NCBI RefSeq assembly: GCF_000502875.1
Contig: NZ_AYWX01000012.1
Location: 23,862-83,603 of the forward strand
Direction of reading: 5' to 3'
From: Mesorhizobium sp. L2C084A000
GTDB taxonomy: Bacteria > Pseudomonadota > Alphaproteobacteria > Rhizobiales > Rhizobiaceae
Length of the DNA: 59,742 nucleotides
Shown here: one piece after another, positions 1 to 8,873 of the stretch
Position numbering within the stretch: the first letter of the stretch is position 1
Layout of the letters: each line of letters starts with the position of its first letter
Notes under the pieces: generated by a model
The model's database searches: none
Told to the model about the DNA's origin: nothing
What the model saw: the letters and a program-made list of their open reading frames with translations, nothing else
Translations under genes and position numbers: made by a program

Positions 1-1581
1 CAGACCGAAGCGCACCGTCGCGCCCACAGTGTCGCTTTCGTAGTTGTCGTATTCCCTGGTCTGCTTGAAGATGTCGAAACCGGCAGCGATGCGCCGTCCG
101 AGGAAATAAGGCTCGGTGAAGGACAGGCTGTAGTCGCGTGAATTCTTGCCGCCGCCCGCCGACAGCTTGATGAACTGGCCACGACCGAGGAAGTTGCGCT
201 CGGTCACCGAGCCTTCGACCGACGGACCGGCCGTGTCGCCACCGGTCGAATAACCAGCGCCTACCGAGAACTCGCCGGTCGATTTCTCGACCACATCGAC
301 CACCAGAACGACCTGGTCAGGCTGCGAGCCCGGCACGGTCGAGATGTCGACTTTCTCAAAGTAATTCAAGTTTTCCAAACGCTTCTTCGCGCGCTGGATG
401 AGCACCTGGTTGAAGGCATCGCCTTCGCTGACGTCGAACTCACGGCGAATGACATAGTCACGCGTGCGATCGTTGCCGCGGATCTCGATGCGTTCGATAT
501 AGGCCTTGGTGCCCTGGTCGATCGTATAGACAACCGAAATGGTGTGGTTCTCGAAATTGCGGTCGCCGCGCGGCGTGACCTGCGCGAAGGCATAGCCGGA
601 ACCGGCCACCTTCTCGGTCAGCGCGATGATGGAATCCTCTACGTTCTTGGCGTTGTAGACGTCACCCTTGTGGGTCTCGATCACCGATTCCAGCGACTTG
701 CCGTCGACTTCAGGGATCGAGCTCTCGACGCTGACGTCACCGAACGTGTAGCGGTCGCCTTCCTGGACGGTGATGGTGACCGTGTACTTGTTCGTCGCAC
801 TGTCGAGTTCACCGACAGCGGACACGACCTGGAAGTCGGCATACCCATGATTGTAGTAAAAGCGACGCAGCAGCTCCTGGTCGGCGCGCAGCTTGTCGTC
901 GTCATAGACGTCGTCGCGCAGGATGAAGGAAACCCAGGACGAACGCTTGGTGTTGATGATATCCGACAGGCGGCGGCTGGAATAGGCGCTATTGCCGACG
1001 AAATTGATCGCCGCGATCTGCGTGCGATCGCCTTCAGCGATGTTGAAGACAACATTTACGCGATTGTCGCCAAGCTGCATGACCTGCGTGGTCACGGTCA
1101 CATCGTCGCGACCAATGCGCCTGTATGCAGCCTTGACCGATTCCACGTCGGCATCGAGCGTCGCCTGCGAGAACGTTCCGCGCGGCTTCAGCTGCACGGC
1201 CGCCGCAAGCGCATTGTCCTTGAGCTTCTTGTTGTTCTGGAACAGCACCTGGTTGACAACCTGGTACTCGGCAACCTTGACCACCAGCGTCGAGCCGACC
1301 TGGTTGATCTGCACGTCCGAAAACAGGCCTGTGCCGAAGAGCGCCTTGACCGCACCGTCGATATCGGAACTGGAGAAAGCCTTGCCCGGCTTGATGGTGA
1401 TGTAATTGCGGATGGTCTCAGCGTCGATACGCTGATTGCCGCTCACTTCGACTCTGCTGACGACAGCGGCTTCAGCCGCCGATGTGGCAACGAACTGCAC
1501 TGCGAGCGCGCCTGGCACGACCATGGCCGCGGACAGGGTCACCGCGGACGCGGCGCTTAGAAACTTGGATGCTGCCTTCAT
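1..1581 (-). CDS. bamA: Outer membrane protein assembly factor BamA (C-terminus beyond window)
   Basis: BamA is the core of the BAM complex, which folds and inserts beta-barrel proteins into the outer membrane. The first 527 residues are visible. They comprise a signal peptide of about 30-40 residues (MKAASKFLSAASAVTLSAA), a run of POTRA domains (about residues 45-360, starting at VVSRVEVSGNQRI) and the start of the beta-barrel (GEFSVGAGYSTGGD onwards). The usual length is near 780, so about 250 residues are missing past base 1. The ATG at 1581 is in frame to the window edge and puts the signal peptide at the N-terminus. It lies downstream of rseP in the envelope cluster, and a promoter-like sequence of its own lies at 1650-1678. 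Confidence 0.96.
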   Translation of the reverse strand, partial: MKAASKFLSAASAVTLSAAMVVPGALAVQFVATSAAEAAVVSRVEVSGNQRIDAETIRNYITIKPGKAFSSSDIDGAVKALFGTGLFSDVQINQVGSTLVVKVAEYQVVNQVLFQNNKKLKDNALAAAVQLKPRGTFSQATLDADVESVKAAYRRIGRDDVTVTTQVMQLGDNRVNVVFNIAEGDRTQIAAINFVGNSAYSSRRLSDIINTKRSSWVSFILRDDVYDDDKLRADQELLRRFYYNHGYADFQVVSAVGELDSATNKYTVTITVQEGDRYTFGDVSVESSIPEVDGKSLESVIETHKGDVYNAKNVEDSIIALTEKVAGSGYAFAQVTPRGDRNFENHTISVVYTIDQGTKAYIERIEIRGNDRTRDYVIRREFDVSEGDAFNQVLIQRAKKRLENLNYFEKVDISTVPGSQPDQVVLVVDVVEKSTGEFSVGAGYSTGGDTAGPSVEGSVTERNFLGRGQFIKLSAGGGKNSRDYSLSFTEPYFLGRRIAAGFDIFKQTREYDNYESDTVGATVRFGL

Positions 1582-1649
1582 CGGGCTTAATAACCTTTTC
1601 TCGTAGTCCCCACGGCGAGAAAACCGGACGTGCGGTAATTTCCCCTACC

Positions 1650-1678
1650 GTATTAACCGGATTTTCCCTACACGCAAG
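1650..1678 (-). promoter_or_regulatory. Candidate sigma-70 promoter of bamA
   Basis: On the minus strand CTTGCG (-35) and TAATAC (-10) are 17 bp apart, which gives an mRNA leader of about 60 nt before the bamA ATG. An inverted repeat GGTTAA-N11-TTAACC lies just upstream at 1685-1707. This would let bamA be expressed apart from the upstream operon. It is a pattern match only. Confidence 0.45.
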
Positions 1679-1798
1679 GCTTCTGGTTAATTTGTATTTA
1701 CTTAACCCTGCGGCGTGGCTTTCGCGTCACTCATATCCCCTTGCATGGTAAACGGCGTCTCAACATCGTCCATGCAGAAGCCAAATTTCTTCATGATT

Positions 1799-2941
1799 TC
1801 AGCACCCAAACAGATCGTTCCAAAAAACGAACCCCATGAAGCACAGCACCAGAAGCAACCCGGCCCGATAGGCCATTTCCATCATCCGTTCCGACACCGG
1901 ACGGCGAATGACAGCCTCCACCCCGTAGAACAAGAGGTGACCGCCGTCGAGGGGGGGAATCGGCAAAAGGTTCAGAATTCCGATGCCAACGGATAGCAGT
2001 GCAACCAGCTGCACGAGCCATTCGAATCCCAGTTTCGCAGCCCTGCCCGCCATGTCGGCTATCTTCACCGGACCGCCCAGCTGACATTTGTCTTCGCGCC
2101 CGACAACAAAGCGCTGCAGGAACTGGCCGGTGCGCTGGATGACGTGACCGGTTTCCTCGACCGCCGCCGCGACCGCTCCGACCGGCGTGTAGGTGATGAG
2201 CCTCGGCTGGCCGAGTTCCTTGTTATTGACGACACCGATCACGGCGACCTTGACCTTGTTGCCGAGCGCGTCTTCCTGTTCCATCAGCCGCGGCGCCGCG
2301 GTCACAGTGACCTCCTGGCCGTCGCGCAGCATGACGAAGGTGATTGCGTCGTCGGCACGGCCCGAGACCAGGCGTTGAACGTCGCCAAAGGTTTCGACCT
2401 TGTTGCCGTCGACGCTGACGAATCGGTCGCCGGGAAGAATGCCGGCCTTCGCCGCCGGGCTGTCGGCGGTCACCTCGGCCACCATGGGCTCGGCGACATA
2501 GCGGCCATAGGCGGTGAACAGCACGGAAAAGACGACGATCGTCAGCAGGAAATTGAACAACGGTCCGGCCACCACCGTTGCCGCGCGCTTCCAGATCGGC
2601 TGCGTGTGGAAGGCGACCTTGCGCTCTTCCTCGGTCAGCGTTTCAATTTCTTCCGACGTGGGCTGGCTCGATGTGGCGTTCATGTCGCCGACGAATTTGA
2701 CATAGCCGCCAAGCGGTATCGCACACAGTTTCCAGCGCGTGCCGTGGCTGTCGTTGAAGCCGAAAAGTTCCGGGCCGAAGCCGATCGAGAAGGCCCTGAC
2801 ACCGATGCCGCACCAGCGCCCGACAAGGTAATGGCCCATTTCATGGACGAACACGACCACTGTCAGCACGAAGAGGAATGGCACCAGCGTGCCCAGGACA
2901 AAGCCTTCTGTGCTGAAAAGCGCGTGAAGAATCTCGTTCAA
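1799..2941 (-). CDS. rseP: Site-2 intramembrane zinc metalloprotease RseP
   Basis: RseP-type S2P proteases cut membrane-embedded substrates such as anti-sigma factors during envelope stress. The 380-residue protein has the zinc motif HEMGH (residues 33-37) in its first membrane segment. A PDZ domain follows in the middle (VTADSPAAKAGILPGDRFVS). The second active-site motif, LNLLPIPPLDGGH, is at about 323-335, with hydrophobic helices at both ends. Length and domain order are normal for the family. It sits between cdsA and bamA, the standard alphaproteobacterial neighbourhood. Confidence 0.96.
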   Translation of the reverse strand: MNEILHALFSTEGFVLGTLVPFLFVLTVVVFVHEMGHYLVGRWCGIGVRAFSIGFGPELFGFNDSHGTRWKLCAIPLGGYVKFVGDMNATSSQPTSEEIETLTEEERKVAFHTQPIWKRAATVVAGPLFNFLLTIVVFSVLFTAYGRYVAEPMVAEVTADSPAAKAGILPGDRFVSVDGNKVETFGDVQRLVSGRADDAITFVMLRDGQEVTVTAAPRLMEQEDALGNKVKVAVIGVVNNKELGQPRLITYTPVGAVAAAVEETGHVIQRTGQFLQRFVVGREDKCQLGGPVKIADMAGRAAKLGFEWLVQLVALLSVGIGILNLLPIPPLDGGHLLFYGVEAVIRRPVSERMMEMAYRAGLLLVLCFMGFVFWNDLFGC

Positions 2942-3045
2942 GACAAACCCTCAAATTCTTCCACGGCGCAGACTGCGCCGTGACTGTGACACCAATCCGG
3001 GCGAATCCAAGGCGCACCGCGCATAGGACCCTGAAATGACATCGC

Positions 3046-3861
3046 TCAAACGGGAAACAGACCCTGCGCCGGATGATCGGCGTTCGCCGAAATCCAGCCG
3101 ATGACGTATAGGGCGAATGCCGCTGCGACAAGCCCGTCGACACGATCCATGACGCCGCCATGGCCCGGGATGAGCGCCCCCGAATCCTTGCGGCCATGGC
3201 GGCGCTTGATCCAGGATTCGAACAGGTCGCCTGCCTGCGAGACAATCGACAGCACGAGCGCGACCAAGCCGAGCAATACCAGATTGCCGACACCGGCAGC
3301 TGCGGCGAGGACCAGCCCGGCGACGACGCCGCCGACAGCGCCGCCGAGTGCGCCGCTGCGCGTCTTGCCGGGCGAGATCGCCGGCGCCAGTTTCGGCCCC
3401 CCAACGGCGCGCCCCACGAAATAGGCAAGGATATCGGTGGCCCAGACGACCGCGAACAGGAACAGGATGGCAATGAGGCCTGAACGATCGCCATCCCGCA
3501 GCAAGGCGAGCGACAGGCCTGAAACCGCGGCATAGGCAAGGCCGCTCGCATCCCATTGTCCGGTCTTGCGAACCGAGGCGGCTATCGCCGTTGCGGCAAC
3601 AATGGCCGCCACAAGCGGTAGCAGCCAGGAGGAGGCCAGGCCGCCAATCAAGGCGCCAATGAAGACAACCAGCAGTGCTTCCGGCAGGAAACCCAGACCC
3701 GTTGCCCCGGTTGGCCGCGACATGCGGGTCCATTCATAGAAGATCGCCGCTACGATCACGGCACACAGCAGCCGGAACGGCAAACCGCCGATCCAGGTCA
3801 AGCCGAGAGTGATGATGGCGAGCACGATCGCCGAAACGATACGGAGTTGAAGATTGCTCAT
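3046..3861 (-). CDS. cdsA: Phosphatidate cytidylyltransferase
   Basis: CdsA converts phosphatidic acid and CTP to CDP-diacylglycerol, the precursor of all membrane phospholipids. The 271-residue protein is almost entirely hydrophobic helices. It ends with the family signature (GDLFESWIKRR followed by KDSGALIPGHGGVMDRVDG at about residues 210-240), which contains the metal-binding Asp residues. Its ATG overlaps the stop of uppS by 4 bases, indicating translational coupling in the operon. A gap of about 100 bp separates it from rseP, with nothing recognisable in it. Confidence 0.95.
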   Translation of the reverse strand: MSNLQLRIVSAIVLAIITLGLTWIGGLPFRLLCAVIVAAIFYEWTRMSRPTGATGLGFLPEALLVVFIGALIGGLASSWLLPLVAAIVAATAIAASVRKTGQWDASGLAYAAVSGLSLALLRDGDRSGLIAILFLFAVVWATDILAYFVGRAVGGPKLAPAISPGKTRSGALGGAVGGVVAGLVLAAAAGVGNLVLLGLVALVLSIVSQAGDLFESWIKRRHGRKDSGALIPGHGGVMDRVDGLVAAAFALYVIGWISANADHPAQGLFPV

Positions 3862-4592
3862 CCCGCGGCCGGTCGCGAAGCGACGTCCTGGCCTCCAAGT
3901 CCGCCGAAACGGCGTTCGCGGCCAGCAAACTCACGCAAAGCTTCCGCAAGGTGCTCGCGGCTGAAGTCGGGCCAATAGCAAGGCAGGAAGACGAGTTCGC
4001 TATAGGCGGCTTGCCACAGAAGGAAGTTTGACAACCGAAGCTCGCCGCTGGTGCGGATGACGAGTTCCGGGTCGGGAATGCCTTGCGTATCAAGCGCGCC
4101 GGCAAAACTTTCGGCTGATATCGCCTCGGCGTCGAGTTCGCCACGCGCCACGGCCGCCGCAAGCTTTTGTGCCGTGCGAACGATTTCGTCTCGTCCGCCA
4201 TAGTTGAAGGCGATCACCAGCGTCAGCGATTCGTTTGCGGCCGTCAGCGTTTCGGCCTCATCGAGCAGTCCCCTGATATCAGACTGCAGCCCTGCCCGGT
4301 CGCCGATGATTCTAACCCGCACACCGCTCTGGTGCAGTTCAGCAAGGTCACGGCGGATGAACATTTTCAAGAGGCCCATCAGGTCGCTGACCTCGGACTT
4401 CGGCCGCGACCAATTCTCCGACGAGAAAGCATAGACGGTCAGGTAGGAAATGCCGAGCCCAGGTGCCGCGCGCACCGTCTTGCGCAGCGCCTCGACACCG
4501 GCACGGTGGCCCGCAAGACGGGGCATGCCGCGCGCCTTGGCCCAGCGTCCGTTTCCGTCCATGATGATCGCGACATGCGCGGGCGTTGCCAT
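3858..4592 (-). CDS. uppS: Isoprenyl transferase (undecaprenyl diphosphate synthase)
   Basis: This cis-prenyltransferase condenses isopentenyl diphosphate onto farnesyl diphosphate to make undecaprenyl diphosphate, the lipid carrier for peptidoglycan and O-antigen. The 244 residues begin with the catalytic motif VAIIMDGNGRWAKARG (Asp12). They continue with YAFSSENWSRP and end with RTSGELRLSNFLLWQAAYSE, all family signatures. It is 34 bp downstream of frr and overlaps cdsA by 4 bases. Confidence 0.96.
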   Translation of the reverse strand: MATPAHVAIIMDGNGRWAKARGMPRLAGHRAGVEALRKTVRAAPGLGISYLTVYAFSSENWSRPKSEVSDLMGLLKMFIRRDLAELHQSGVRVRIIGDRAGLQSDIRGLLDEAETLTAANESLTLVIAFNYGGRDEIVRTAQKLAAAVARGELDAEAISAESFAGALDTQGIPDPELVIRTSGELRLSNFLLWQAAYSELVFLPCYWPDFSREHLAEALREFAGRERRFGGLGGQDVASRPAAG

Positions 4593-4626
4593 GTTCTTGC
4601 TTTCGGGTCAGCCGGCGGCCATGACC

Positions 4627-5181
4627 CTAAACCTGCATGATTTCAGCTTCCTTATCGGAAAGCAGGTGGTCGATGTTGCTGATCGTCTCGTCGGTAAGTT
4701 TCTGGACCTGGTCCGAGCGCTTGCGCTGATCGTCTTCGCTGATGTCGCCGTCCTTCTCCGCCTTCTTCAGGAAGTCCATGCCGTCGCGGCGCACATGGCG
4801 CGCGGCGACACGGGCGTTCTCGGCGTAGGTGTGCGAGATCTTGACCAGTTCCTTGCGGCGCTGTTCGTTAAGTTCGGGAAGTGGAATCCTGAGGTTGGTG
4901 CCGTCTACGATCGGGTTGAACCCCAAATTGGATTCGCGGATCGCGCGGTCGACCGCGCCAACCATCGACTTGTCCCATACCGATACCGAGATCATGCGCG
5001 GCTCCGGCACCGAGACGTTGGCGACCTGATTGATCGGCATGGTGGTGCCGTAGGCCTGCACCTGGATCGCATCGAGCAGATTGCTGGAGGCGCGACCGGT
5101 CCGCAGCGAGGCCAGATCATGCTTGAACGCGGCAATGGCCCCATCCATGCGCCGCTTGAGATCGTCGTACTCACCACTCAT
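4627..5181 (-). CDS. frr: Ribosome recycling factor
   Basis: RRF, together with EF-G, splits post-termination ribosomes. The 184-residue length is standard. Family landmarks are LRTGRASSNLLDAIQV, NQVANVSVPEPRMISV, IPLPELNEQRRKELVK and the C-terminal helix containing HLLSDKEAEIMQV. It follows pyrH by 99 bp in the same direction. That gap holds a palindromic repeat (5244-5267) rather than a gene. Confidence 0.97.
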   Translation of the reverse strand: MSGEYDDLKRRMDGAIAAFKHDLASLRTGRASSNLLDAIQVQAYGTTMPINQVANVSVPEPRMISVSVWDKSMVGAVDRAIRESNLGFNPIVDGTNLRIPLPELNEQRRKELVKISHTYAENARVAARHVRRDGMDFLKKAEKDGDISEDDQRKRSDQVQKLTDETISNIDHLLSDKEAEIMQV

Positions 5182-5243
5182 CTTTATCTCCTCGACCGTC
5201 TAATGCGGGCTCACTGCTTCGGGGCCGTCTTCGAATCGAACTT

Positions 5244-5267
5244 CCGAAAACCGGCTTCCCTTTTCGG
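5244..5267. repeat. Palindromic intergenic repeat between pyrH and frr
   Basis: CCGAAAA and TTTTCGG form 7-bp arms around a 10-base loop, within about 40 bp of repeat-like sequence. The CCGAAAACCGG...TTTTCGG core resembles the dispersed palindromic intergenic elements common in Rhizobiales genomes (RIME-like). Related sequence occurs at 30070-30114, 55876-55919 and 56805-56874. Family membership is inferred from resemblance. Confidence 0.5.
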
Positions 5268-5280
5268 GTCAGGCCGCCGA

Positions 5281-6003
5281 TCAATCGTCCGCGACGACCG
5301 TGCAGCGGCCGCCGCCCCTCAGAATATCGCCGAAACCACCTTTTTCGTGGATCGAATAGACGATTATCGGAATGTTGTTTTCGCGCGCAAGTGCAATCGC
5401 AGCGGTATCCATGATGGAAAGGCCGCGATTTATGACTTCGCCATGGCTGATGCGCTCGAAACGCGTCGCATTCGGGTCCTTCTTCGGGTCCGCCGAGTAG
5501 ACGCCGTCGACCTGAGTGCCCTTGAACAGCGCGTCGGCGCCGATTTCAGCGGCGCGAAGGGCTGCGGCCGAATCAGTGGTGAAGAATGGATTGCCGGTGC
5601 CGCCGGCAAAGATCACCACCTTGCCCTGGTTCATGTAGGCGGTCGCCTGGCGCTGCGAAAAGCTCTCGCAAAGTTCGGGCATGGCGATCGCCGAAAGCAC
5701 CACGGCGTCGACGCCGATCTTGTTCAACGACGTGCGCAGCGCCAGCGAGTTGATCACCGTGGCAAGCATGCCCATGTGGTCGCCGGTGACACGGTCGCCG
5801 CCCTTGGAGGCAACGGCCACGCCGCGAAAGATGTTGCCGCCGCCGATGACGACGCCGACCTCGATGCCCAATGCACGCGCCTCGGCGATGTCGCCGGCGA
5901 TGCGATCCACTACTGAAACGTCGATGCCGAAATGCTGCTCGCCCATCAGTGCTTCGCCCGACGCTTTCAGCAAGACACGTCGGTAGAGGGGCTTCACCGT
6001 CAT
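5281..6003 (-). CDS. pyrH: UMP kinase
   Basis: PyrH phosphorylates UMP to UDP using ATP and is a hexameric, allosterically regulated member of the amino-acid-kinase fold. The 240-residue protein shows RRVLLKASGEALMG at the N-terminus, IGGGNIFRG (nucleotide-binding loop), GGTGNPFFTTDSAAALRA and the C-terminal IPIIVYSIHEKGGFGDILRG. It normally follows tsf directly. Here a 2.9-kb cassette separates them, so pyrH must be transcribed from its own promoter or by read-through from the cassette. Confidence 0.96.
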   Translation of the reverse strand: MTVKPLYRRVLLKASGEALMGEQHFGIDVSVVDRIAGDIAEARALGIEVGVVIGGGNIFRGVAVASKGGDRVTGDHMGMLATVINSLALRTSLNKIGVDAVVLSAIAMPELCESFSQRQATAYMNQGKVVIFAGGTGNPFFTTDSAAALRAAEIGADALFKGTQVDGVYSADPKKDPNATRFERISHGEVINRGLSIMDTAAIALARENNIPIIVYSIHEKGGFGDILRGGGRCTVVADD

Positions 6004-6092
6004 CTGGGCCTCTTCATTTGCATGTGGCGCGTTCCGGGTGGCTGCTCTGGCGCAGGCGCGCCATCCGAAACAATGGCGTTCCGATACACGAA

Positions 6093-6118
6093 GGGCGCCG
6101 CGATGTCACGCGGCGCCC
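6093..6118 (-). terminator. Strong GC-rich hairpin downstream of the aldo/keto reductase gene
   Basis: GGGCGCCGCG and CGCGGCGCCC form a perfect 10-bp stem with a 6-base loop, 33 bp after the reductase stop and 90 bp before pyrH. No T-run follows, so it is a candidate weak terminator or RNA-stabilising stem that insulates pyrH from the upstream cassette. Confidence 0.5.
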
Positions 6119-6150
6119 AAACGGCAAATTGCCGGTTTCCTGCCCATTGA

Positions 6151-7257
6151 TCAATTGGTGGACACGCTGGCCGACTCTCCTTCGATAAGCACCGGTGACA
6201 CGTAGTTGGGGGGCTTGTCGCCGGTTGTCGCGCCGCCGGTAACGCGCGCCTGTATCTGCGAACCGAAATAGGAATAGGGAAACGGCGCTGGAGTTCTGCT
6301 GGCTCTCTCCAGCCGGTCGCGATGCGCTTTCGGAATCTCGAAATCCAGCGCGCCAAGATTGTCATGCATTTGGCTGAGCGTCGTCGCACCGAGGATGACG
6401 GTTGCGATCCCCGGCTGCGTGGCCACCCAGTTGAGCGCGACCTGAGGCATGCTGCGGCCGACCTCGGATGCGACCTTCTCGAGTTCGGCCACGATAGCCC
6501 AGTTGCGTTGCGTGAACTTTTGGAAACCCGGATGCGTCGAGTTGCGAAATCCGTCGAGGCGGCCGTTTCCGGTCTGGGCCGGTCGATACTTGCCGCTCAG
6601 CAAACCGCCGGCCAGCGGGCTCCACACCATGATGCCGGCGCCATGGCGCGTGCCGAATGGCACGAACTCGTTCTCGATCGCGCGTTCGGCCAGCGAATAT
6701 TCGAGCTGTAGCGCCGAAACCGGCTCATATCCTCGCAATTCGGCGATCGCCTGTGCGCGGCCCGCATACCAGGCGGGCACATCGGAAAGGCCGACATGGC
6801 GCACCTTGCCCATCCGGACCAGGTCGTCCAGCGTGCGCATGACCTCTTCAGCCGGGGTCAGCCTGTCCCAGACATGCATGAGATAGAGATCGATATAGTC
6901 GGTCCCCAACCGTTTCAGCGAAGCATCGACGGCCCGCATGATGTTCTTGCGGCCGTTGCCGCCAGCATTCGGATTGCCGGGCTGCATGTTCATGGTGAAC
7001 TTGCTGGCTATCACCGCCGTGTCGCGCAGCCCGCGCTCGGCGATGAATTCACCAAGCCAGGCTTCGGCCGTGCCATCTGTGTAGAGATCCGCCGTGTCGA
7101 ACACATTGCCGCCCGCCTCGACATAGGCGTCGAAAATCGCCCGCGCCGTATCCCTGTCGGCTCCCCAGCCCCATTCCTTGCCGAAAGTCATCGTGCCCAG
7201 TGCCAGTCGGCTGACCCTAAGGCCGCTGTTGCCAAGAGTGTAGTAGGTCATGGTCAT
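6151..7257 (-). CDS. Aldo/keto reductase
   Basis: This is an NADPH-dependent oxidoreductase of the aldo/keto reductase family (YajO/Tas-like subgroup), a TIM barrel acting on small carbonyl substrates. Visible landmarks are LGNSGLRVSRLALGTMTFG, the catalytic FDTADLYTDG (Asp and Tyr), VIASKF (Lys) and YIDLYLMHVWD (His). The frame is open to 7299, but a GGAAG ribosome-binding site sits 6 bases before the ATG at 7257, giving a 368-residue protein starting MTMTYYTLG. It follows the SnoaL-like gene by 38 bp and is probably co-transcribed with it and controlled by the divergent LysR gene. The substrate is unknown. Confidence 0.9.
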   Translation of the reverse strand: MTMTYYTLGNSGLRVSRLALGTMTFGKEWGWGADRDTARAIFDAYVEAGGNVFDTADLYTDGTAEAWLGEFIAERGLRDTAVIASKFTMNMQPGNPNAGGNGRKNIMRAVDASLKRLGTDYIDLYLMHVWDRLTPAEEVMRTLDDLVRMGKVRHVGLSDVPAWYAGRAQAIAELRGYEPVSALQLEYSLAERAIENEFVPFGTRHGAGIMVWSPLAGGLLSGKYRPAQTGNGRLDGFRNSTHPGFQKFTQRNWAIVAELEKVASEVGRSMPQVALNWVATQPGIATVILGATTLSQMHDNLGALDFEIPKAHRDRLERASRTPAPFPYSYFGSQIQARVTGGATTGDKPPNYVSPVLIEGESASVSTN

Positions 7258-7295
7258 GATCGTCTTCCAATGCTTGGTGATAGATACCCCGCGCG

Positions 7296-7823
7296 TCACT
7301 GGCCCGGAGTGTTCTTGACCCAGGGATTGCCGCGCTCGTGTGTCATGTGGAACGCGAAGCCATCGACCTTCCAGCCATCCGCAAAACGCGTCAGGTGATG
7401 CTCATAGGTGCCCCAGACCTCCCAAAGCGGGTCGCCATTGCCTTCCATCCGGTTCCAAGCATAGCCGTTCGACAGGACAGTCGCCGTGTCCGCCTTGAGA
7501 GCGACCTGGTGATTGGTGCGCAGATGCAGGCTTGTCTTGCTGCCCTTGAGGTTGGCCGCCCAAGCGCCAACCAGATCGTCGGAAGCGATGTTGGCCGCCG
7601 GCTGTCCGGAGAGACTGCTGAAGTCGGCGGTGATCCGATCCGCAAAATAGCCGCGTGCAAGTTTCCAGTCCTGGGCGTCAACGGCCCGGTCGATGGCATC
7701 GGCAATGCGAATGACCGCGCGTTCGTCTGCAAGGGCCCGCCAGTCTGATGGCTCCGCCCCACCGGCATCCATCGGCGCCAACGCCATGACTGCCGTGAAA
7801 GTTACGTGCTTTAACGTGTTCAT
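7296..7823 (-). CDS. Secreted SnoaL/NTF2-like protein
   Basis: This is a 175-residue protein with a signal peptide (MNTLKHVTFTAVMALAPMDAGGA) followed by an NTF2/SnoaL-type alpha+beta domain (ADAIDRAVDAQDWKLARGYF, then the closing strands NRMEGNGDPLWEVWGTYEHH and FADGWKVDGFAF). Such folds serve as small-molecule-binding or isomerase/hydratase domains. The open frame reaches 7937, but GAGGAG lies 7 bases upstream of the ATG at 7823 and the signal peptide begins there. It heads the two-gene unit with the aldo/keto reductase and is divergent from the LysR gene. Activity cannot be deduced. Confidence 0.75.
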   Translation of the reverse strand: MNTLKHVTFTAVMALAPMDAGGAEPSDWRALADERAVIRIADAIDRAVDAQDWKLARGYFADRITADFSSLSGQPAANIASDDLVGAWAANLKGSKTSLHLRTNHQVALKADTATVLSNGYAWNRMEGNGDPLWEVWGTYEHHLTRFADGWKVDGFAFHMTHERGNPWVKNTPGQ

Positions 7824-7901
7824 GTCTCGTCTCCTCAGTGCCATCAGCCGATCGCCGATGAGTTGGCGACAATGTGGACCACCGCCTTGGCATCGATAAG
7901 G

Positions 7902-7941
7902 TTGCATTGTTCGCAAAGACCATGCGATATCATTCATGAAT
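7902..7941. promoter_or_regulatory. Candidate LysR operators in the divergent intergenic region
   Basis: TTGC-N7-GCAA (7902-7916) contains the T-N11-A core typical of LysR binding sites and lies about 25-40 bp upstream of the LysR start codon. A perfect palindrome, ATTCATGAAT (7932-7941), overlaps the LysR start itself. Both fit autoregulation plus control of the divergent operon. This is inference from symmetry. Confidence 0.4.
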
Positions 7942-8866
7942 GGATCGCGATCTGCTCAGCCATCTTCCGGTCGTGGTCGCCGTTGCCCGGCGTGGCGCCT
8001 TCGCGCTTGCCGCCGCCGAACTCGGCATGAGCCCTTCGGCGGTCAGCCATGCGGTGCGCATTGTCGAAGAGCGGATCGGCCAGCCCTTGTTCGCCCGCAC
8101 GACGCGCAGCGTTTCGCTCACCGAGGCCGGCAAGGCGCTGGTGGAAACGGCGGCTCCGGCCCTCCAGGATATTGCCGAGCGGATGGACCGCATCCGCAGC
8201 GTCAAAGGCAGGCCGTCTGGCCTGCTCAGGATCAACGCCTCCAACATAGCGATACCATTGGCGGTGACGCCGGTGGTCGCGGCGATGGCCGAGCGCTATC
8301 CGGAGGTTACGGTCGAGGTCTTCGCTGACCAGGGTCTGGTTGATATCGTCGGCGAAGGCTTCGATGCCGGCGTCCGGCTTGGCGAGATGATCGCTCAGGA
8401 CATGGTTGCGGTCCGGCTGACGCCGCCATTCTCCGTCGTCATCGTCGCCTCGCCCGCCTATATCGGAAGGCACGGCCGTCCCGGCGGCGTTGCCGACCTG
8501 GCGAACCACAATTGTATCGGCTACCGGCTCGTCCGCTCCGGTGCGCTCTATCGCTGGGATTTGATCGAGGATGGCAAGGACATCGCCATGGAGACGCGGG
8601 GCAGCGTTGTCGTGACGGATTCGCTCGCAGCAATCGATCTTGCGCTTGCAGGCGTCGGGCTTGCCTATGTGTTCGAGCCGCTGGCGCGCGCCGATCTTGC
8701 CGCGGGCCGCCTCGTCCAGGTGCTGCCGCAGACGGCGATCGAGGAACCGGGGCTATTCCTCTATTTCCCTCGCCGGGCGGCGATGGCGCCGAAGCTCAGG
8801 GCCTTTATCGACACCGCACAAGAAATCGGCCGGGCCTCCTTGCGGACACCCGGCCGAGTTGCCTGA
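7940..8866 (+). CDS. LysR-family transcriptional regulator
   Basis: This 308-residue regulator has an N-terminal winged helix-turn-helix (about residues 3-62: GAFALAAAELGMSPSAVSHA, LFARTTRSVSLTEAG) and a LysR substrate-binding domain of two Rossmann-like lobes (about 90-295). It is transcribed divergently from the SnoaL-like and aldo/keto reductase genes, the classic arrangement of a LysR activator with its target operon. It converges on tsf, whose stop lies only 21 bp beyond its own, so the cassette interrupts the rpsB-tsf-pyrH operon. The effector is unknown. Confidence 0.92.
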   Translation: MDRDLLSHLPVVVAVARRGAFALAAAELGMSPSAVSHAVRIVEERIGQPLFARTTRSVSLTEAGKALVETAAPALQDIAERMDRIRSVKGRPSGLLRINASNIAIPLAVTPVVAAMAERYPEVTVEVFADQGLVDIVGEGFDAGVRLGEMIAQDMVAVRLTPPFSVVIVASPAYIGRHGRPGGVADLANHNCIGYRLVRSGALYRWDLIEDGKDIAMETRGSVVVTDSLAAIDLALAGVGLAYVFEPLARADLAAGRLVQVLPQTAIEEPGLFLYFPRRAAMAPKLRAFIDTAQEIGRASLRTPGRVA

Positions 8867-8873
8867 GTTCGTG

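Noticed and set aside
5244..5267. The pyrH-frr palindrome considered as a terminator
   Set aside because: No T-run follows, and frr must be expressed downstream. The sequence resembles dispersed intergenic palindromes instead.
4450..5916. A 488-codon plus-strand frame opposite uppS, frr and pyrH
   Set aside because: It is an antisense artefact of high GC, rich in Arg/His/Asp/Val, with no motif. The minus-strand genes are unmistakable.
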